Shown here one piece after another: positions 39,001 to 60,903 of a stretch of DNA of 64,000 nt; position 1 is the stretch's first letter, and each line of letters starts with the position of its first letter. The notes under the pieces were generated by a model. It saw only the letters and a list, made by a program, of their open reading frames with translations, did no database searches and had not been told where the DNA came from. Source of the DNA: Pseudomonas svalbardensis (lineage in GTDB: Bacteria; Pseudomonadota; Gammaproteobacteria; Pseudomonadales; Pseudomonadaceae); the NCBI RefSeq assembly GCF_030053115.1, contig NZ_CP125619.1, positions 2,553,501 through 2,617,500 on the forward strand. The letters run 5' to 3'. A program made the translations under genes and the position numbers.

Positions 39001-39122
39001 CCGGCCAGACCGATGTTCATTTGCTGGTAATAAACCCGGGATTCCGGTGCATAGGCTTCGTGGTACAGCAGGCCTTTTTGCAGCGGCGTCAGCGAATAGA
39101 TGTTTTCGATTTGGTCATGCAT
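30027..39122 (-). CDS. NRPS: C-A(Asp)-T-E*-C-A(Dab)-T-C
   Basis: A 3031-aa synthetase from the ATG at 39122 (MHDQIENIYSLTPLQKG); a GTG at 39158 is an alternative. Domains: C (HHHLLLDGWS near 143), A (FAADLGYTQ near 660), T (LGGDSI near 1000), an epimerase-like domain with AHALRLDAASW (near 1174) in place of HHxxxDG, C (HHILTDAW near 1636), A (FDISVWQF near 2151), T (LGGHSLL near 2496), final C (HHIAVDAWS near 2694) with a short basic tail. Pockets: D-L-T-K-L-G-H-V-G, close to Asp; D-I-W-E-L-T-A-D-D, the form I recall for diaminobutyrate in pyoverdine synthetases. The protein ends in a C domain that must serve the following His module. Residues 6 and 7 of the peptide. Confidence 0.92.
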   Translation of the reverse strand: MHDQIENIYSLTPLQKGLLYHEAYAPESRVYYQQMNIGLAGELDLDAFRHAWIALMQRHAVLRTAFLWEELDDAYQVILKEVDLPLREVDLRGNPQGLAALAAEDHAQAFELGAAPLMRLTLARLDDVNGQTQWSLVWTHHHLLLDGWSVGSLLADWRDLYRAARRGQNAALEAVRPFQDYVAYLSERPSADEFWRSRLADFANTTRVPESDPRGLLADPVDAHLPCTEHQRVLDTATTARLSSFARDNNLTVNTLLQAAYAYLLGRHNGSDEALIGVTVAGRPQRLSGVERMVGLFINTLPLRVRWDEAPTVGQWLAGIQDWNAEMREHEHTPLASLRALTALPPGGELFEAIMVFENFPFPRELNQIDEGLVGLPDAEHTAPLRHTGGRNNYPMSLIASMESDNLHLHLVHQRKRLSDAAGTRLIEQLVTLLDELSRDANRPLAEVPLCPTQELNLTHTWGNGATLAVPDAPLHELIAAQARRHPEREAVRDTHGALSYGELLEASTGLANALRQSGVQHGDRVALALPRCNDAVIALLAVMQAGACFLPLDLGQPASRLGALMASADVDFIIGTPTFDIASAQVIEASARATGIDLPAVDQQACAYVIYTSGSTGTPKGVRLSHRAIVAYVSGILAELGCAEAEQPWRHALLSTFAADLGYTQLFGALVSGGSLLLVDDDTRADPNALAQCFADFTPDLVKLTPNHLHGLLAAHPDVRLLPRRALLLGGEALHGSLLDTVRALRPELAVYNHYGPTESAVGICLSRIDQPLVGVQPLGHPQPNRLLRVLDSHGHTVPVGVPGELWVGGEGLAIDYLGDPVQTAARFTAVADLPRAYRTGDRVRWLESGELAFLGRVDNQVKLRGYRIELGEVEAQIKRLSSNVQQVLVRVVQPANETPRLIAWLVASTSMSADKLRYDLALRVPDYMVPADFIALDAIPLNANGKPDIARLPLPDAPTSQDNYEAPRDAVEIAFAEIWQDVLRVERVGIHDNFFALGGDSILNLQIIARAHQRGMKLTPKQLFENRTIAEISAVISQGANYSRDTRTVALNVPLTAGQHARLEAGPLAADWRCVALNAPISLEVLNRAVQALQQQHRALQLGLTQQADRSWAQTLPSTPKPVSASRQPFDTDNLSALAESTLATLDHSAGEGWHACLSEQGDAVLLVAHALRLDAASWALLMTDLALAVAQAQYDRSIELPRHGGNLDEWAEHQNSCARDEDELESAWEYWLQYAGETLPAVPQPDGLATESRVQISPSLSVRLNLLQRRSHAPWASLVATAVAAELAQQSAEQNVWLTLDRGRCERARLPLSSALSRTDFNPATVIGALSHAVPLRLNVTPGANAAQLLAQVDAQLAAAPHTGDDYGVLRYLADNDYLREPLLSLPQPTVHIVMAGEWQALEGPLGEVIAASAPIDGAGLTLSVSLQHGQLQIDCRGQGADHWAEALEQRLALLAADAEQAIPGAHAFPLCHAAGHDLTALGANFDWAGIDDLLPLSPMQEGMLLHTLLRPNSGIYLMQQRYRWDGELDRSAIEFAWAQQLARHPMLRTGFWWQDGKAALQCVYHDTDPAFAWYDWRHLDEASRQRQLDAVLDAECRQGFDMRRPPLTFLRVFQVADQEFLIVRSFHHILTDAWCFGLLMADLFAHYQARVLGQPVARPLLPSFSNYIHWLQCQDTSITEQFWTRELAGFNAPTPLVVDRPAVTEQAVEAVANLDVTLSIADTRALTALCQQHQLTPNTWIQGAWALLLSRYSGSDDVLFGVTVSGRPTDLPGVEDIVGLFINSLPLRVKVDDSQTVVPWLQALFAHNYELRAYEHAPLVDIQRWSEIEHGRSLFDSLVVFENAPFDAGLSDRQVDFNVDIYEDRVHTNYPMTVVLYPGDRLGIRLTYDAARFDTDTVQRMLGHLRQLLTQMVAQPDAPLASLSLLTPDERQTLLVDWNRSELDFPLDQTYAELFARQVAEYPQRIAAVCGANSLSYAELDQRSNRLARALIETGAGRDTLVALAAERGLPLLSMMIAVLKAGAAYLPLDIKHPPQRLSEILELSGATILLTSDSADSVIDPALAASTATPRRLRTEALWLAGDATPLNVTGSPDDLAYVIFTSGSTGTPKGAMVEQRGMLNNIFGKVPTLGLSSEDRIAQTASPAFDISVWQFLAAPILGATVHILPDVIAHDPERLLEALEHQQLSVLEAVPTMIRALLDLASTDTQLSALRWLLPTGEALPPALAQAWLSRFAHVPLMNAYGPAECSDDVAFHPLTAVPEEGGNAMPIGRPTANNHLYLVDAALRPVPVGVPGEICVGGIGVGRGYLNDLEKTQAAFVAHPFEPGARFYRTGDLGRWRADGVIEFLGRRDQQVKIRGHRIELGEIEDHLGRHPAVQAVAVIVNADQRGDLQLVAYWTGDDTPVAVLREWLSQRLPSYMVPAHWQKLDALPQNANGKVDRKRLTARALDNNDLSEQRPLRSDTEQRLGAIWAQILNVSTIGADDNFFALGGHSLLATLVVSRIRSQLAVDLPLRAVFDHPVLENLARAIDSARLQGAPLALPAITAADRSQPLPLSFAQQRLWFLEQLNPGSSGFNIPFALTLTGALNVEALRLAFEQLIARHEVLRTTVHSDHGEPWQRIEAAQVFALPVTDLQAVSAQEQEPAIQAQLAEVFGQPFDLTQAPLIRARLLKLDAQTQVLAIAMHHIAVDAWSIAQLVDQLASDYTGFGTTAARIETPALQYADFAVWQRTHLPGPVWQQQLAYWRQQLQASPAPLLLPGAQTCDHGKCARHRRRLPASLAQAIGELATAREASPFMVLHSALNVLLHQQTGREDLLVGTDIANRHQQQTEDMVGFFVNQLVLRCRVAPQQTFDQLLSDARRVALDAFAHQDLPFDALVADLLPQRDARYTPFFQVKLVVQNTRQQDLHLPGLAISERELEPQASDVDLLINVVDDGEGLLVVYDYDTGRYASAYIELLDSLFVCLLEQLVLNADTSIAQLLVPLNQLQRTRRDQAQAALREAGSARQSTLGQARRRSVVKDAEQ

Positions 39123-39209
39123 GGCAGCAGTGTTCAATCCAGAAAATCGTAGAGGCACGTGCGCCGTGAGCGGCGCACTCCGAAGTCAAATTCAGGTCGA
39201 GGTCGGGGC

Positions 39210-53156
<13,947 letters not shown>

Positions 53157-53214
53157 TGAAAGCGTCCTGCAAAAAAAGGGGCAACGGCGATGGCGCGGCG
53201 GCGAGGGAAACCGG

Positions 53215-56200
53215 TCACAGGTCGGCCTCGTTCAGTTCGGCCATCAGCGCTTGCATTTCGTCATCGGACATACCCGAGGCGCTGAACTCGGTGCTGTCGG
53301 GTTGCGGCTCCACGGCAATGGCGGCCAGCGGCTGTGCAACTTCAGCCATGGCAGCGATGGTCTGGCGCTCAAATACATGCTTGGCGGAAAGCGCGATGCC
53401 TTGCTCGTGGGCCTGGGCCACTACTTGCAGGCTCAGGATCGAGTCGCCGCCGATGGCAAAGAAATTCTCGGTGACGCTCACGGTCGACAGCTTCAAGACC
53501 TTGGCGACGATCGTTTGCAGGGTGGTTTCCATCGCATTGCGCGGTTCCACATGGGCGCCTTCGTCGAACTGGTCCGGGTCGGGTAACTGGCGAGTGTCGA
53601 GCTTGCCGTTGGGCGTGCGCGGGAAGGTCGCCAGGGTCAGCACCCGGGCCGGCACCATGTACGACGGCAGGCGTTCACCGAGAAAGCGCTTGATCGCTTC
53701 CGAGTCCGGCGCGTAGCCATGAGCGGCCAGGATGTAGGCCAGCAGACGCTTGCCGGCGGCGTGCTCCTGCACGATCACTGCGGCTTCGCGCACATCGCTA
53801 TGGCTGCACAGTTGACGCTCGATTTCCCCGAGTTCGATGCGGTAGCCGCGCAACTTGACCTGATGGTCCTTGCGGCCGAGGAACGCCAGGCGCCCATCAG
53901 CCAGCCAGCAGGCCAGGTCGCCGGTGCTGTAGGCGCGGGTGCCATCGGCCAGGGTGACGAAGGCCTTGGCGGTTTCTTCGGGCTTATTGCGATAACCCCG
54001 CGCCAGGGTTGGGCCGGCGAGGACGATTTCGCCCGGTTCGCCGATGCCGCTGGTGACGCCGTGTTCGTTCAGTACGCGCAGGTCCATGCCGGCAATCGGC
54101 CGGCCAATGGTCAACGCCCGGCTCGGGTCCAGCACTTCATAAGTGGCCCAGACCGTGGCTTCGGTGGGGCCGTATTCATTCACTAGTCGCGCGTGCGGCA
54201 AGGTTTTGCTGTGCTGGGCGATCAACGATGGCGGGCAGGCTTCACCGGCGACAATCCAGCACTCAAGGCTGTCGACAGCCCCGGCACGCTGTAACTGATC
54301 GAGCAAGGCCTGATACAGCGACGGCAGCGATAGACCGTGGCTGACCCGATGCTGGGCAATCAACTGCGCCAGACGGGCCATCTCAAGCTCTTCGCCGGTC
54401 GCTGGCAGCACCAGACGCCCGCCCTGGGCCAGGGTCCAGAAGATCCCGGCGACCGAGCTGTCGAAGGCAAACGATGACAGCAGCAGGTAGGCGCGCACCG
54501 GCGCCTCATAAGCGGCCATGCGTACCTGCGTGGAGAAACTCAGTGCACCGTGGCTGATTTCCACGGCTTTCGGTGCGCCGGTGGAACCGGAGGTGTAAAT
54601 CAGGTACGCCAGGTCATCCGCGTCGGGCATGGGCAGTGGCGGCAGGTCGTTGGTGTTGGAGGTCGTCAGGTCATCCAGCACGAAGCGTTGCAGGCTGGCG
54701 GGCACGCTGTCGGCCAGCTCGGCGCTGACCACGATGTGTGCAATGGCGCTGTCGGCGAGCATGTAGGCGCGGCGATCCGCCGGGTAGGTCGGATCAACCG
54801 GCACGTAAGCGCCACCGGCCTTCAATACCGCAAGCATGGCGATGATGGCGGCGTTGCTGCGGGCGAACAGAATGCCGACGGGCACGCCCGGACCGATCCC
54901 GGCCGCCGCCAGTTGATGGGCCAGATAAGTCGCGCAGGCATCGAGCTGGGCGTAGCTCAGGTCGCCGTCCTTGTCGCTGAGCGCGATAGCGTTCGGTTGC
55001 TGCTGAACCTGACGGGCAATCAGCTCGACCAGGGTCACCGGTTCAATCGACGGCAAGCTCGGTTGGGCACCGATGATCTGTGCCTGAAGCGGTCCGTTCA
55101 GTGGCAGATGAGCCCAGGCTTGCTGCGGTTCGGCCAACGCGCCCAGCAGCAGTTGCAGCCATTGTTCGGCGAGACAGGCCGCCGCTTCGGCGCTTAGCGT
55201 GTGGCGGTCGTAAACGATGTGGGCCTGAAGGCTGTCGGGCAATTGTCGTACATTCAGGCAGGCCTTTACCGGGTTCATTACAGCGCTGGCAAAACGTTCC
55301 TGGGCATCGCCCGAACGCCAGGCAAAGGCGTAACCACCATTGAGGTTCTGGGTGTAATAGTCCTGCCAGCCAACAGTCCGTTCGACCGTGGCGCCGACAT
55401 GTTTGCTTTGCTCCAGTAGGGTCGTCTGAGCATCCAGATCGATGCGCACCGGCAGGCACTGCTCGAACAAACCCAAAGCGTTTTCCAGTTCCGGGCCACG
55501 GCTTTCGTGGATCAATGTGATCGGGACCTGCTGCTGGCCGGCGAGTCGTCCGAGTACTGCGGCCCAGGCAGTCAGCATCAGGTTTGAGGTCAGGGCCGGG
55601 TGGCGGGCGAGATCGGTGGGGACTGCGATCTCCATATGTGCCGGCACAAATCCGCTGCCGATGGTGTCTTCAAGCGACAGCTGCAAGGTCGGCTGTTCGG
55701 TTTCGCTCAAAGGTTTCCAGAAGTTCACGCCCGGATGGTCCGGCTCGTCTTCCGTCAGGCTCCAGCGCCACTCGGCGTAATCGGCGTATTGCAGCGATTC
55801 GGACAGGTCGGGTTGGGTGTCTTGCAGCAATACGCCCGCCAGCAGTTTCAGGCTGGCGAGGTCGAAGTGGCTGCTGGCGGCGGCCAGGTCCAGCACCGAT
55901 TGTTCGTTCGACAGTTGCACCAGCGTCACGGCGAGCGGATTCGTCCAGTCGCGGGCCTGCGCGGCAAGGCGGGTCAACTCGATTTCCTGTTCGGCGCAGC
56001 TGCGCTGACGCAAGTCCTGAACGGTCACCGCCAGTGCGCAGTTGTCGTGAATCACTTGCACCGGGTGGCGCAGGCCCGGCACCGGCATCAGGCGCGTGCG
56101 CAGGATTTCACTGTCGGCCATCAGCGCCAGCAGACGGCTGTTCAGCGCGTCGGCGTCCACCGGCCGGGATAACGACCACTGCAAATGGCAACTGAACGAG

Positions 56201-56277
56201 TGTTCGACCGCGTCGTTGATGTGCGGGTACACCGATGCCTGTTGCGGCGAAATACGAAAACCTTGAAGTCCGCTCAT
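53215..56277 (-). CDS. One-module NRPS: interface-like domain, A (His), T
   Basis: A 1020-aa protein from the ATG at 56277 (MSGLQGFRISPQQASVY), which aligns with the start of the terminal NRPS; an in-frame start at 56316 adds 13 residues. The first 430 residues form a condensation-like domain without HHxxxDG: the motif region reads AASSHFDLAS (near 137). Then A (FDSSVAG near 610; YTSGSTGAPK) and T (IGGDSI, Ser near 944) with an acidic tail (SDDEMQALMAELNEADL), probably a docking segment. Pocket D-S-A-L-I-A-E-V-W, His-like and identical to the terminal module. No true C domain is present, so acyl transfer must come from the C domain of the FAAL protein. Residue 1 of the peptide. Confidence 0.9.
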   Translation of the reverse strand: MSGLQGFRISPQQASVYPHINDAVEHSFSCHLQWSLSRPVDADALNSRLLALMADSEILRTRLMPVPGLRHPVQVIHDNCALAVTVQDLRQRSCAEQEIELTRLAAQARDWTNPLAVTLVQLSNEQSVLDLAAASSHFDLASLKLLAGVLLQDTQPDLSESLQYADYAEWRWSLTEDEPDHPGVNFWKPLSETEQPTLQLSLEDTIGSGFVPAHMEIAVPTDLARHPALTSNLMLTAWAAVLGRLAGQQQVPITLIHESRGPELENALGLFEQCLPVRIDLDAQTTLLEQSKHVGATVERTVGWQDYYTQNLNGGYAFAWRSGDAQERFASAVMNPVKACLNVRQLPDSLQAHIVYDRHTLSAEAAACLAEQWLQLLLGALAEPQQAWAHLPLNGPLQAQIIGAQPSLPSIEPVTLVELIARQVQQQPNAIALSDKDGDLSYAQLDACATYLAHQLAAAGIGPGVPVGILFARSNAAIIAMLAVLKAGGAYVPVDPTYPADRRAYMLADSAIAHIVVSAELADSVPASLQRFVLDDLTTSNTNDLPPLPMPDADDLAYLIYTSGSTGAPKAVEISHGALSFSTQVRMAAYEAPVRAYLLLSSFAFDSSVAGIFWTLAQGGRLVLPATGEELEMARLAQLIAQHRVSHGLSLPSLYQALLDQLQRAGAVDSLECWIVAGEACPPSLIAQHSKTLPHARLVNEYGPTEATVWATYEVLDPSRALTIGRPIAGMDLRVLNEHGVTSGIGEPGEIVLAGPTLARGYRNKPEETAKAFVTLADGTRAYSTGDLACWLADGRLAFLGRKDHQVKLRGYRIELGEIERQLCSHSDVREAAVIVQEHAAGKRLLAYILAAHGYAPDSEAIKRFLGERLPSYMVPARVLTLATFPRTPNGKLDTRQLPDPDQFDEGAHVEPRNAMETTLQTIVAKVLKLSTVSVTENFFAIGGDSILSLQVVAQAHEQGIALSAKHVFERQTIAAMAEVAQPLAAIAVEPQPDSTEFSASGMSDDEMQALMAELNEADL

Positions 56278-56388
56278 GTTCAACTCGACTAAAAATGGGG
56301 CTTGAAACTGGGGCACGACAGCGGCGCTGAGGCTCGCCGAACAGATGTCAGGCAGCCTCTGGCGAGCAACGGGTGCACCCGCTGAAAG

Positions 56389-57435
56389 TCAGACGGCAAC
56401 GTCACTCTGCAGCAGGGCTTCGGCCATGCCCGTCATGATTGCGCGCTTGCCGGTGAAGGGTTCACGACCGTGTACCGCGAGCATGTTGTCGATGAACAAC
56501 ACGTCGCCCTGCTGCCAACTGAACCGCACCAGCGAGTCGAGGTAGGCTGCTCGCAGGGACTCCAGTACTTGCGGTTCGATCGGTTCGCCGTCGCCATAAA
56601 AGGTGTTGGTAGGCAGGTCGAGGTCGTTGAAGTTGCTTTGCAGCGAATCGCGGATCGCCGGGGGCAGGGTGCTGATGTGGAAGAAGGTCGCGTGGTTGAA
56701 CCAGACTTCTTCGCCGGTACGCGGGTGACGCACCAACGCCGGCCCACGCTGGCGGGTGCGTAAGCGGTTGTTTTCTTTCCATTCCACTTCGATGCCAACG
56801 CTGGCGCAGTAGGCTTCCACTTCGCTGCGGTCTTCGGACTGGAACACGGTCTGCCACGGCAGGCCGAAGCCGTCGCCGTAATTGCGAACGTACAGCACAC
56901 CTTTTTCACGGAAACGTGCTTCGATCTCGGGGCTGATGCTCGCCTTCACGGCACGAGTCGAGCCGATCGGCGTTTCGCCACCGGTTTCGGACGGGATATG
57001 GCAATAGAAGAACAAACGCAGCGGAAAGCGTGGCGAATAGGAATGTTCGTTGTGCGGGAAAATCATCTGGTCGGCCGGGTAATCGGTCGAGGTGTAGATG
57101 TTGCCGCCGACCCGGGTGCGCGGCGAGGCGCGGAACATGTATTCCAGCGCGCCGGGGGAGAGGGCGGCGATCACTTGGTCGAATTGCTCCACGGACAATA
57201 CGGAGAAACCGCGAAACAGCAGGGCACCGTATTGCAGCAGTTTCTTCTCCAGGCTTTCACGTTCCCGGGTTGCCCAGGCAACCAGATCGACGCCGCTGAC
57301 CGCCGGCTCGATCACCAGCGGCAAGGCGTGGTCGGGGCTGAGCAAACGCTCGCTGACCAGTTGCTGTTCCGAGACGTTCATGGCTTTGCGGCGCACAGCG
57401 CCGAGGGCGCGAGACGGTGGGGGCACGATAGACAT
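56389..57435 (-). CDS. SyrP/TauD-like Fe(II)/2-oxoglutarate beta-hydroxylase 1
   Basis: A 348-aa non-heme iron dioxygenase. Start at 57435 chosen for GGAT seven bases ahead; TTG 57447 and ATG 57381 are alternatives. The iron site reads PHNEHSY (H-x-E, about residue 127) and a distal His in MLAVHGREPF (about 322), with the 2-oxoglutarate Arg just after. SETGGETPIGSTR is typical for SyrP-like enzymes, which hydroxylate the beta carbon of a carrier-bound amino acid. It lies directly upstream of the His-loading module and downstream of the FAAL gene. Whether it acts on His or Asp cannot be told by eye. Confidence 0.88.
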   Translation of the reverse strand: MSIVPPPSRALGAVRRKAMNVSEQQLVSERLLSPDHALPLVIEPAVSGVDLVAWATRERESLEKKLLQYGALLFRGFSVLSVEQFDQVIAALSPGALEYMFRASPRTRVGGNIYTSTDYPADQMIFPHNEHSYSPRFPLRLFFYCHIPSETGGETPIGSTRAVKASISPEIEARFREKGVLYVRNYGDGFGLPWQTVFQSEDRSEVEAYCASVGIEVEWKENNRLRTRQRGPALVRHPRTGEEVWFNHATFFHISTLPPAIRDSLQSNFNDLDLPTNTFYGDGEPIEPQVLESLRAAYLDSLVRFSWQQGDVLFIDNMLAVHGREPFTGKRAIMTGMAEALLQSDVAV

Positions 57436-57466
57436 AAAGGCATCCAACTGGGTTAATGGATCTGGG

Positions 57467-60400
57467 TTAAAGGGTCAAGGAGCGACGTTTGGTTTGCATC
57501 AGCTGGCTGCGCCCGGCCAGGGCTTGGGACTGCTGGCGTTCGCGCTGAAACGTTTGATCCCATGCGTCGAGGCGTTCGACCAGTGCCGGCAGCGGCTCGT
57601 CCAGTAGGTTGCGGGTTTCGCCCAACAGACGCGTCCACAGATGTTGCAGGCGCAAGGCGCGATCCTGATCGAAGCAGTCGCCGCGGTATTTGAGGGTTGC
57701 GTCGATGCCTTCGGCGCCATGCACCAGATCGAGCACCAGGTGGAAATCGCCCGGTGCCTGCGCCACGTCCAGCGCGGCCATGTGCGCCCCGGCGATATCG
57801 GTCGGTGTTACACGCGACGGTTGATAGTTGAGCTTGACCTGGAACAGCGGCGAGTGACCGGGACGGCGCTCCGGTGCCAGTGCCGACACCGCCAGATCGA
57901 AAGGCAGGCCCTGATGGGCGTAGGCCTGCCGCGCGCCATCGCGGACCCGCTCAAGAAAACCAGCCAGGGTCGGCTCACCGCGCAGGTCGCAGCGCAGGGT
58001 CAATTGGTTGACGAAGAAACCGATGACGTCGTTGTGTTCCGCCAACGGCCGGCCGCTGACATCGGTACCCAGCAGAAATTGCTCCTGGCCACTCAATTGC
58101 TTGAGCACCAGTTGATAGCTGGTCAGCAACAGCATGAACAGCGTCATGCCGTGTTCGCGGGCCATGGCTGCGAGGTGTTCGCAGATGGCCTGAGGCACGG
58201 TGAAGTTCAGGCTGTGCTCGCCTTGAGTCTGGCCGCTGCCACCCAGGTCGAGGGTTTGAGGCACATGCGCCAGATGCTCACGCCAGAAGTCCTGTTCGGC
58301 AGCTATACGTTGTGCGCTCCAGTGTTCGGCTTCCCAGTGGGCGAAATCCAGGTACTGCACTGGTTGGTCGGTGTCGGTGACACCGGCTAGTTCCGCCAGC
58401 AACACTTGCGCCGAGCGGCCGTCGAAAGCGATGTGATGCAGGGTCAGCAGCAGGTCGTGTCTCTCGTCGTTGCGGCTGAACAGTTGCGCGCGCAGCAGCG
58501 GGCCGGTTTCCAGTTCAACCGGCGTGGCGTGTTCATTGGCCAGACAATCGTGGAGTGCTTGCTGTTGCTGCGGCTCGCTCCGGTTACGCAGGTCGTGCAA
58601 GGTCAGTGGCACGGCGCTGGCCGGCAACACCTGTTGCTGCGGGCCATTGACCCCGTCGCGATACACCGTACGCAATACGCTGTGACGGTTGACCAGCGTG
58701 TTCAGCCGTAGCGCCAGGGTCTCGATATTCAGAGAGCCTTGCAGGCTCAGGTGCAACACCAGGTTATGCCGAGTGTTGTCGGGGTTCAGTTGACGCAAGA
58801 ACCACAGGCGGCTTTGGGCGAAGGATTGGCGACTTCGGCTGAAGTTTGCACGGGTGCTCGAGACGCTGGGCGCCGGGGCCGAATCGCTCAGGTATACCTG
58901 CAAGGCCAGCGCCCATTCTGCCAGGGTCTTTTCACCGAACAGACTTTGAATATCGAGGTTCCAGCCCAGATCCTTGTGCAGTCGGGCGGCGAAGTCGGCC
59001 ACGCTGATGGAGTCCAGGCCCAGTCCGATCAGGCTGAGTTCGAAGTCTGCCGCGAGGTACGGATTGACCTCGCGCAGGGTTTGCTCCAGCCATTGGCGGC
59101 ACGCGGTTTGCGCGAGATGTGGCGCATTGCCGACCCGATGCCTTAGTTGAATGAGGTCGATGGTGTCGTTGCTCGAGGCGAGCTGCCCACCGCTCTGGGC
59201 GATGATGCTCAACGTGCCTGCGGCCAGTTGTTTGCGCGCGCCTTGACGGGCGATCTTGCCGCTGGTGGTCATCGGGATGGTGCCGGCTTCTACCAGCACA
59301 ATCTGATCGATGCCGCAGTCGGCGGCTTCGCGTACGGCGTTTTGCATCGATGCAAACAGCGCAGGATGATGCGCCGGGTCGACGAACTTGCGTTGTGGCT
59401 CGGCGACGATCACCAGTTTCTCGCGGCCCAGCAGTGGGTCCATTTCCGAAAACGCGGCGATGCGCCCGGTACGAATGCCCGGCTCGGAATCGGTAATGGC
59501 GAATTCGATGTCGTGGGGGTACAGGTTGCGTCCGTTGAGAATCAGCAAGTCCTTGAGACGCCCGCAGATCACCACCTGACCTTCGTGCATGAAGCCCAGG
59601 TCGCCGGAACGCAGGTAATGGCCCGGCTCGCCGACAATGCGTGCTTCAAAGGCTTCGCGACTGGCTTCTGGTTTTTTCCAATAGGCTTCGGCGTTGCTCG
59701 GGCCCCTCAGCCAGACTTCGCCAATGCGGTCATCGGCGCAGCGCTCGTGACTCTGAGGATCAGCAATGGCAATGTCATGCAAGGCCTGCGGGTAACCGCA
59801 GGCGACGAATTCCACGGCGGCGGCATCGGTGACCGCCAGAGCAACACGACCGGTTTCCAGCACTGCTTTATCCAAGCGAAGCACCACCGGCAGCGCGTCG
59901 GCTGGCGTGGCGCTGACACACAGCGTGGCTTCGGCCTGGCCATAACCGGGGCTGATGGCCAAAGGGTTGAGGCCGCAAGCGGCAAAGCGCTGGGCAAAGG
60001 CTTCAAGGGTGCCGGGGTGGATCGGCTCGGCGCCGTTGATTGCGTGTTGCCAGGCACTCAAGTCGAGCTGGGCAATCAGGTTGTCGCTGACCACCCGATT
60101 GCACAGGGCATAGGCGAAGTTGGGGGCAAAACTGGCGGTGGCGCGGTAGCGGCTCAACGCCTGAAGCCAGGTCGACGGCGCGTTGACGAAAGTCTGTGAA
60201 GCCATCAGGTAGCAGGGCATACCGCTGTAAAGCGGGGCCAGCATGCCACCGATCAAACCCATGTCGTGGTACAGCGGCAGCCAGTTGACCATCCCGCCAT
60301 GCTCATCGAAACCATAGGCCTGGCGCATCAGTTCGACGTTGGCGATCAGGTTGCGCTGACGCACTTCAACGCCTTTGGGTGTGCCGGTGGAGCCTGAGGT

Positions 60401-60895
60401 GTATTGCAGGAAGGCAACGGTCGCACCGTCGACATCCGGACGCATCCATTCACTGACCGGCGGCAGACCGAGGTCCTGGACGGTCGACACGTCGACCTTG
60501 CCTTCCACCAGTTCCAGCAAACCCTGGCAATGTTCCTCCGGTGCCAGAATCAGTGCCGGCTGTGCATCCACCACCACGTTGCGCACGCGATCCAGGTGGC
60601 GCGGTTTGCGCGACGGTGGTGGGAACAACGGCACGGCGATCAGGCCGGCATATAAACACGCGCAGAACGCACGGGCGTAGTCGAGGCTGCTGGGCAACAT
60701 CAACAGCACACGATCGCCTGACGCATAGCGCGATTGCAGCGCGGCCGCCAGGGATTGGGACTGCTCGTGCAGTTGGGCAAAGGTCAGGGTTTCGCCGATC
60801 TCGACGCCGTCCGGCAAGAAGTGCAGGGCAGCACGCTGCGGGAAGTGCTGGGCATTGGCCTCCAGCACTTCGATCCAGTGATTGAATGAGAACAT
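57467..60895 (-). CDS. Fatty acyl-AMP ligase, acyl carrier, condensation loading protein
   Basis: A 1142-aa initiation protein. Residues 1-580: FAAL-type adenylating domain (YTSGSTGTPKG near 165, NWLPLYHDMGLIGG, HYLRSGDLGF, ILNGRNLYPHDIE). Carrier domain with LGLDSISV (Ser near 628). C domain from about 680 with intact HHIAFDG (near 822). It activates a fatty acid (octanoate in the corrugatin family, not readable here) and passes it to the first His. ATG at 60895 is called; a GTG at 60907 would overlap the preceding stop. Neither has a good ribosome site, so coupling to the hydroxylase gene is likely. Confidence 0.92.
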   Translation of the reverse strand: MFSFNHWIEVLEANAQHFPQRAALHFLPDGVEIGETLTFAQLHEQSQSLAAALQSRYASGDRVLLMLPSSLDYARAFCACLYAGLIAVPLFPPPSRKPRHLDRVRNVVVDAQPALILAPEEHCQGLLELVEGKVDVSTVQDLGLPPVSEWMRPDVDGATVAFLQYTSGSTGTPKGVEVRQRNLIANVELMRQAYGFDEHGGMVNWLPLYHDMGLIGGMLAPLYSGMPCYLMASQTFVNAPSTWLQALSRYRATASFAPNFAYALCNRVVSDNLIAQLDLSAWQHAINGAEPIHPGTLEAFAQRFAACGLNPLAISPGYGQAEATLCVSATPADALPVVLRLDKAVLETGRVALAVTDAAAVEFVACGYPQALHDIAIADPQSHERCADDRIGEVWLRGPSNAEAYWKKPEASREAFEARIVGEPGHYLRSGDLGFMHEGQVVICGRLKDLLILNGRNLYPHDIEFAITDSEPGIRTGRIAAFSEMDPLLGREKLVIVAEPQRKFVDPAHHPALFASMQNAVREAADCGIDQIVLVEAGTIPMTTSGKIARQGARKQLAAGTLSIIAQSGGQLASSNDTIDLIQLRHRVGNAPHLAQTACRQWLEQTLREVNPYLAADFELSLIGLGLDSISVADFAARLHKDLGWNLDIQSLFGEKTLAEWALALQVYLSDSAPAPSVSSTRANFSRSRQSFAQSRLWFLRQLNPDNTRHNLVLHLSLQGSLNIETLALRLNTLVNRHSVLRTVYRDGVNGPQQQVLPASAVPLTLHDLRNRSEPQQQQALHDCLANEHATPVELETGPLLRAQLFSRNDERHDLLLTLHHIAFDGRSAQVLLAELAGVTDTDQPVQYLDFAHWEAEHWSAQRIAAEQDFWREHLAHVPQTLDLGGSGQTQGEHSLNFTVPQAICEHLAAMAREHGMTLFMLLLTSYQLVLKQLSGQEQFLLGTDVSGRPLAEHNDVIGFFVNQLTLRCDLRGEPTLAGFLERVRDGARQAYAHQGLPFDLAVSALAPERRPGHSPLFQVKLNYQPSRVTPTDIAGAHMAALDVAQAPGDFHLVLDLVHGAEGIDATLKYRGDCFDQDRALRLQHLWTRLLGETRNLLDEPLPALVERLDAWDQTFQRERQQSQALAGRSQLMQTKRRSLTL

Positions 60896-60903
60896 GGTGG
60901 GAT

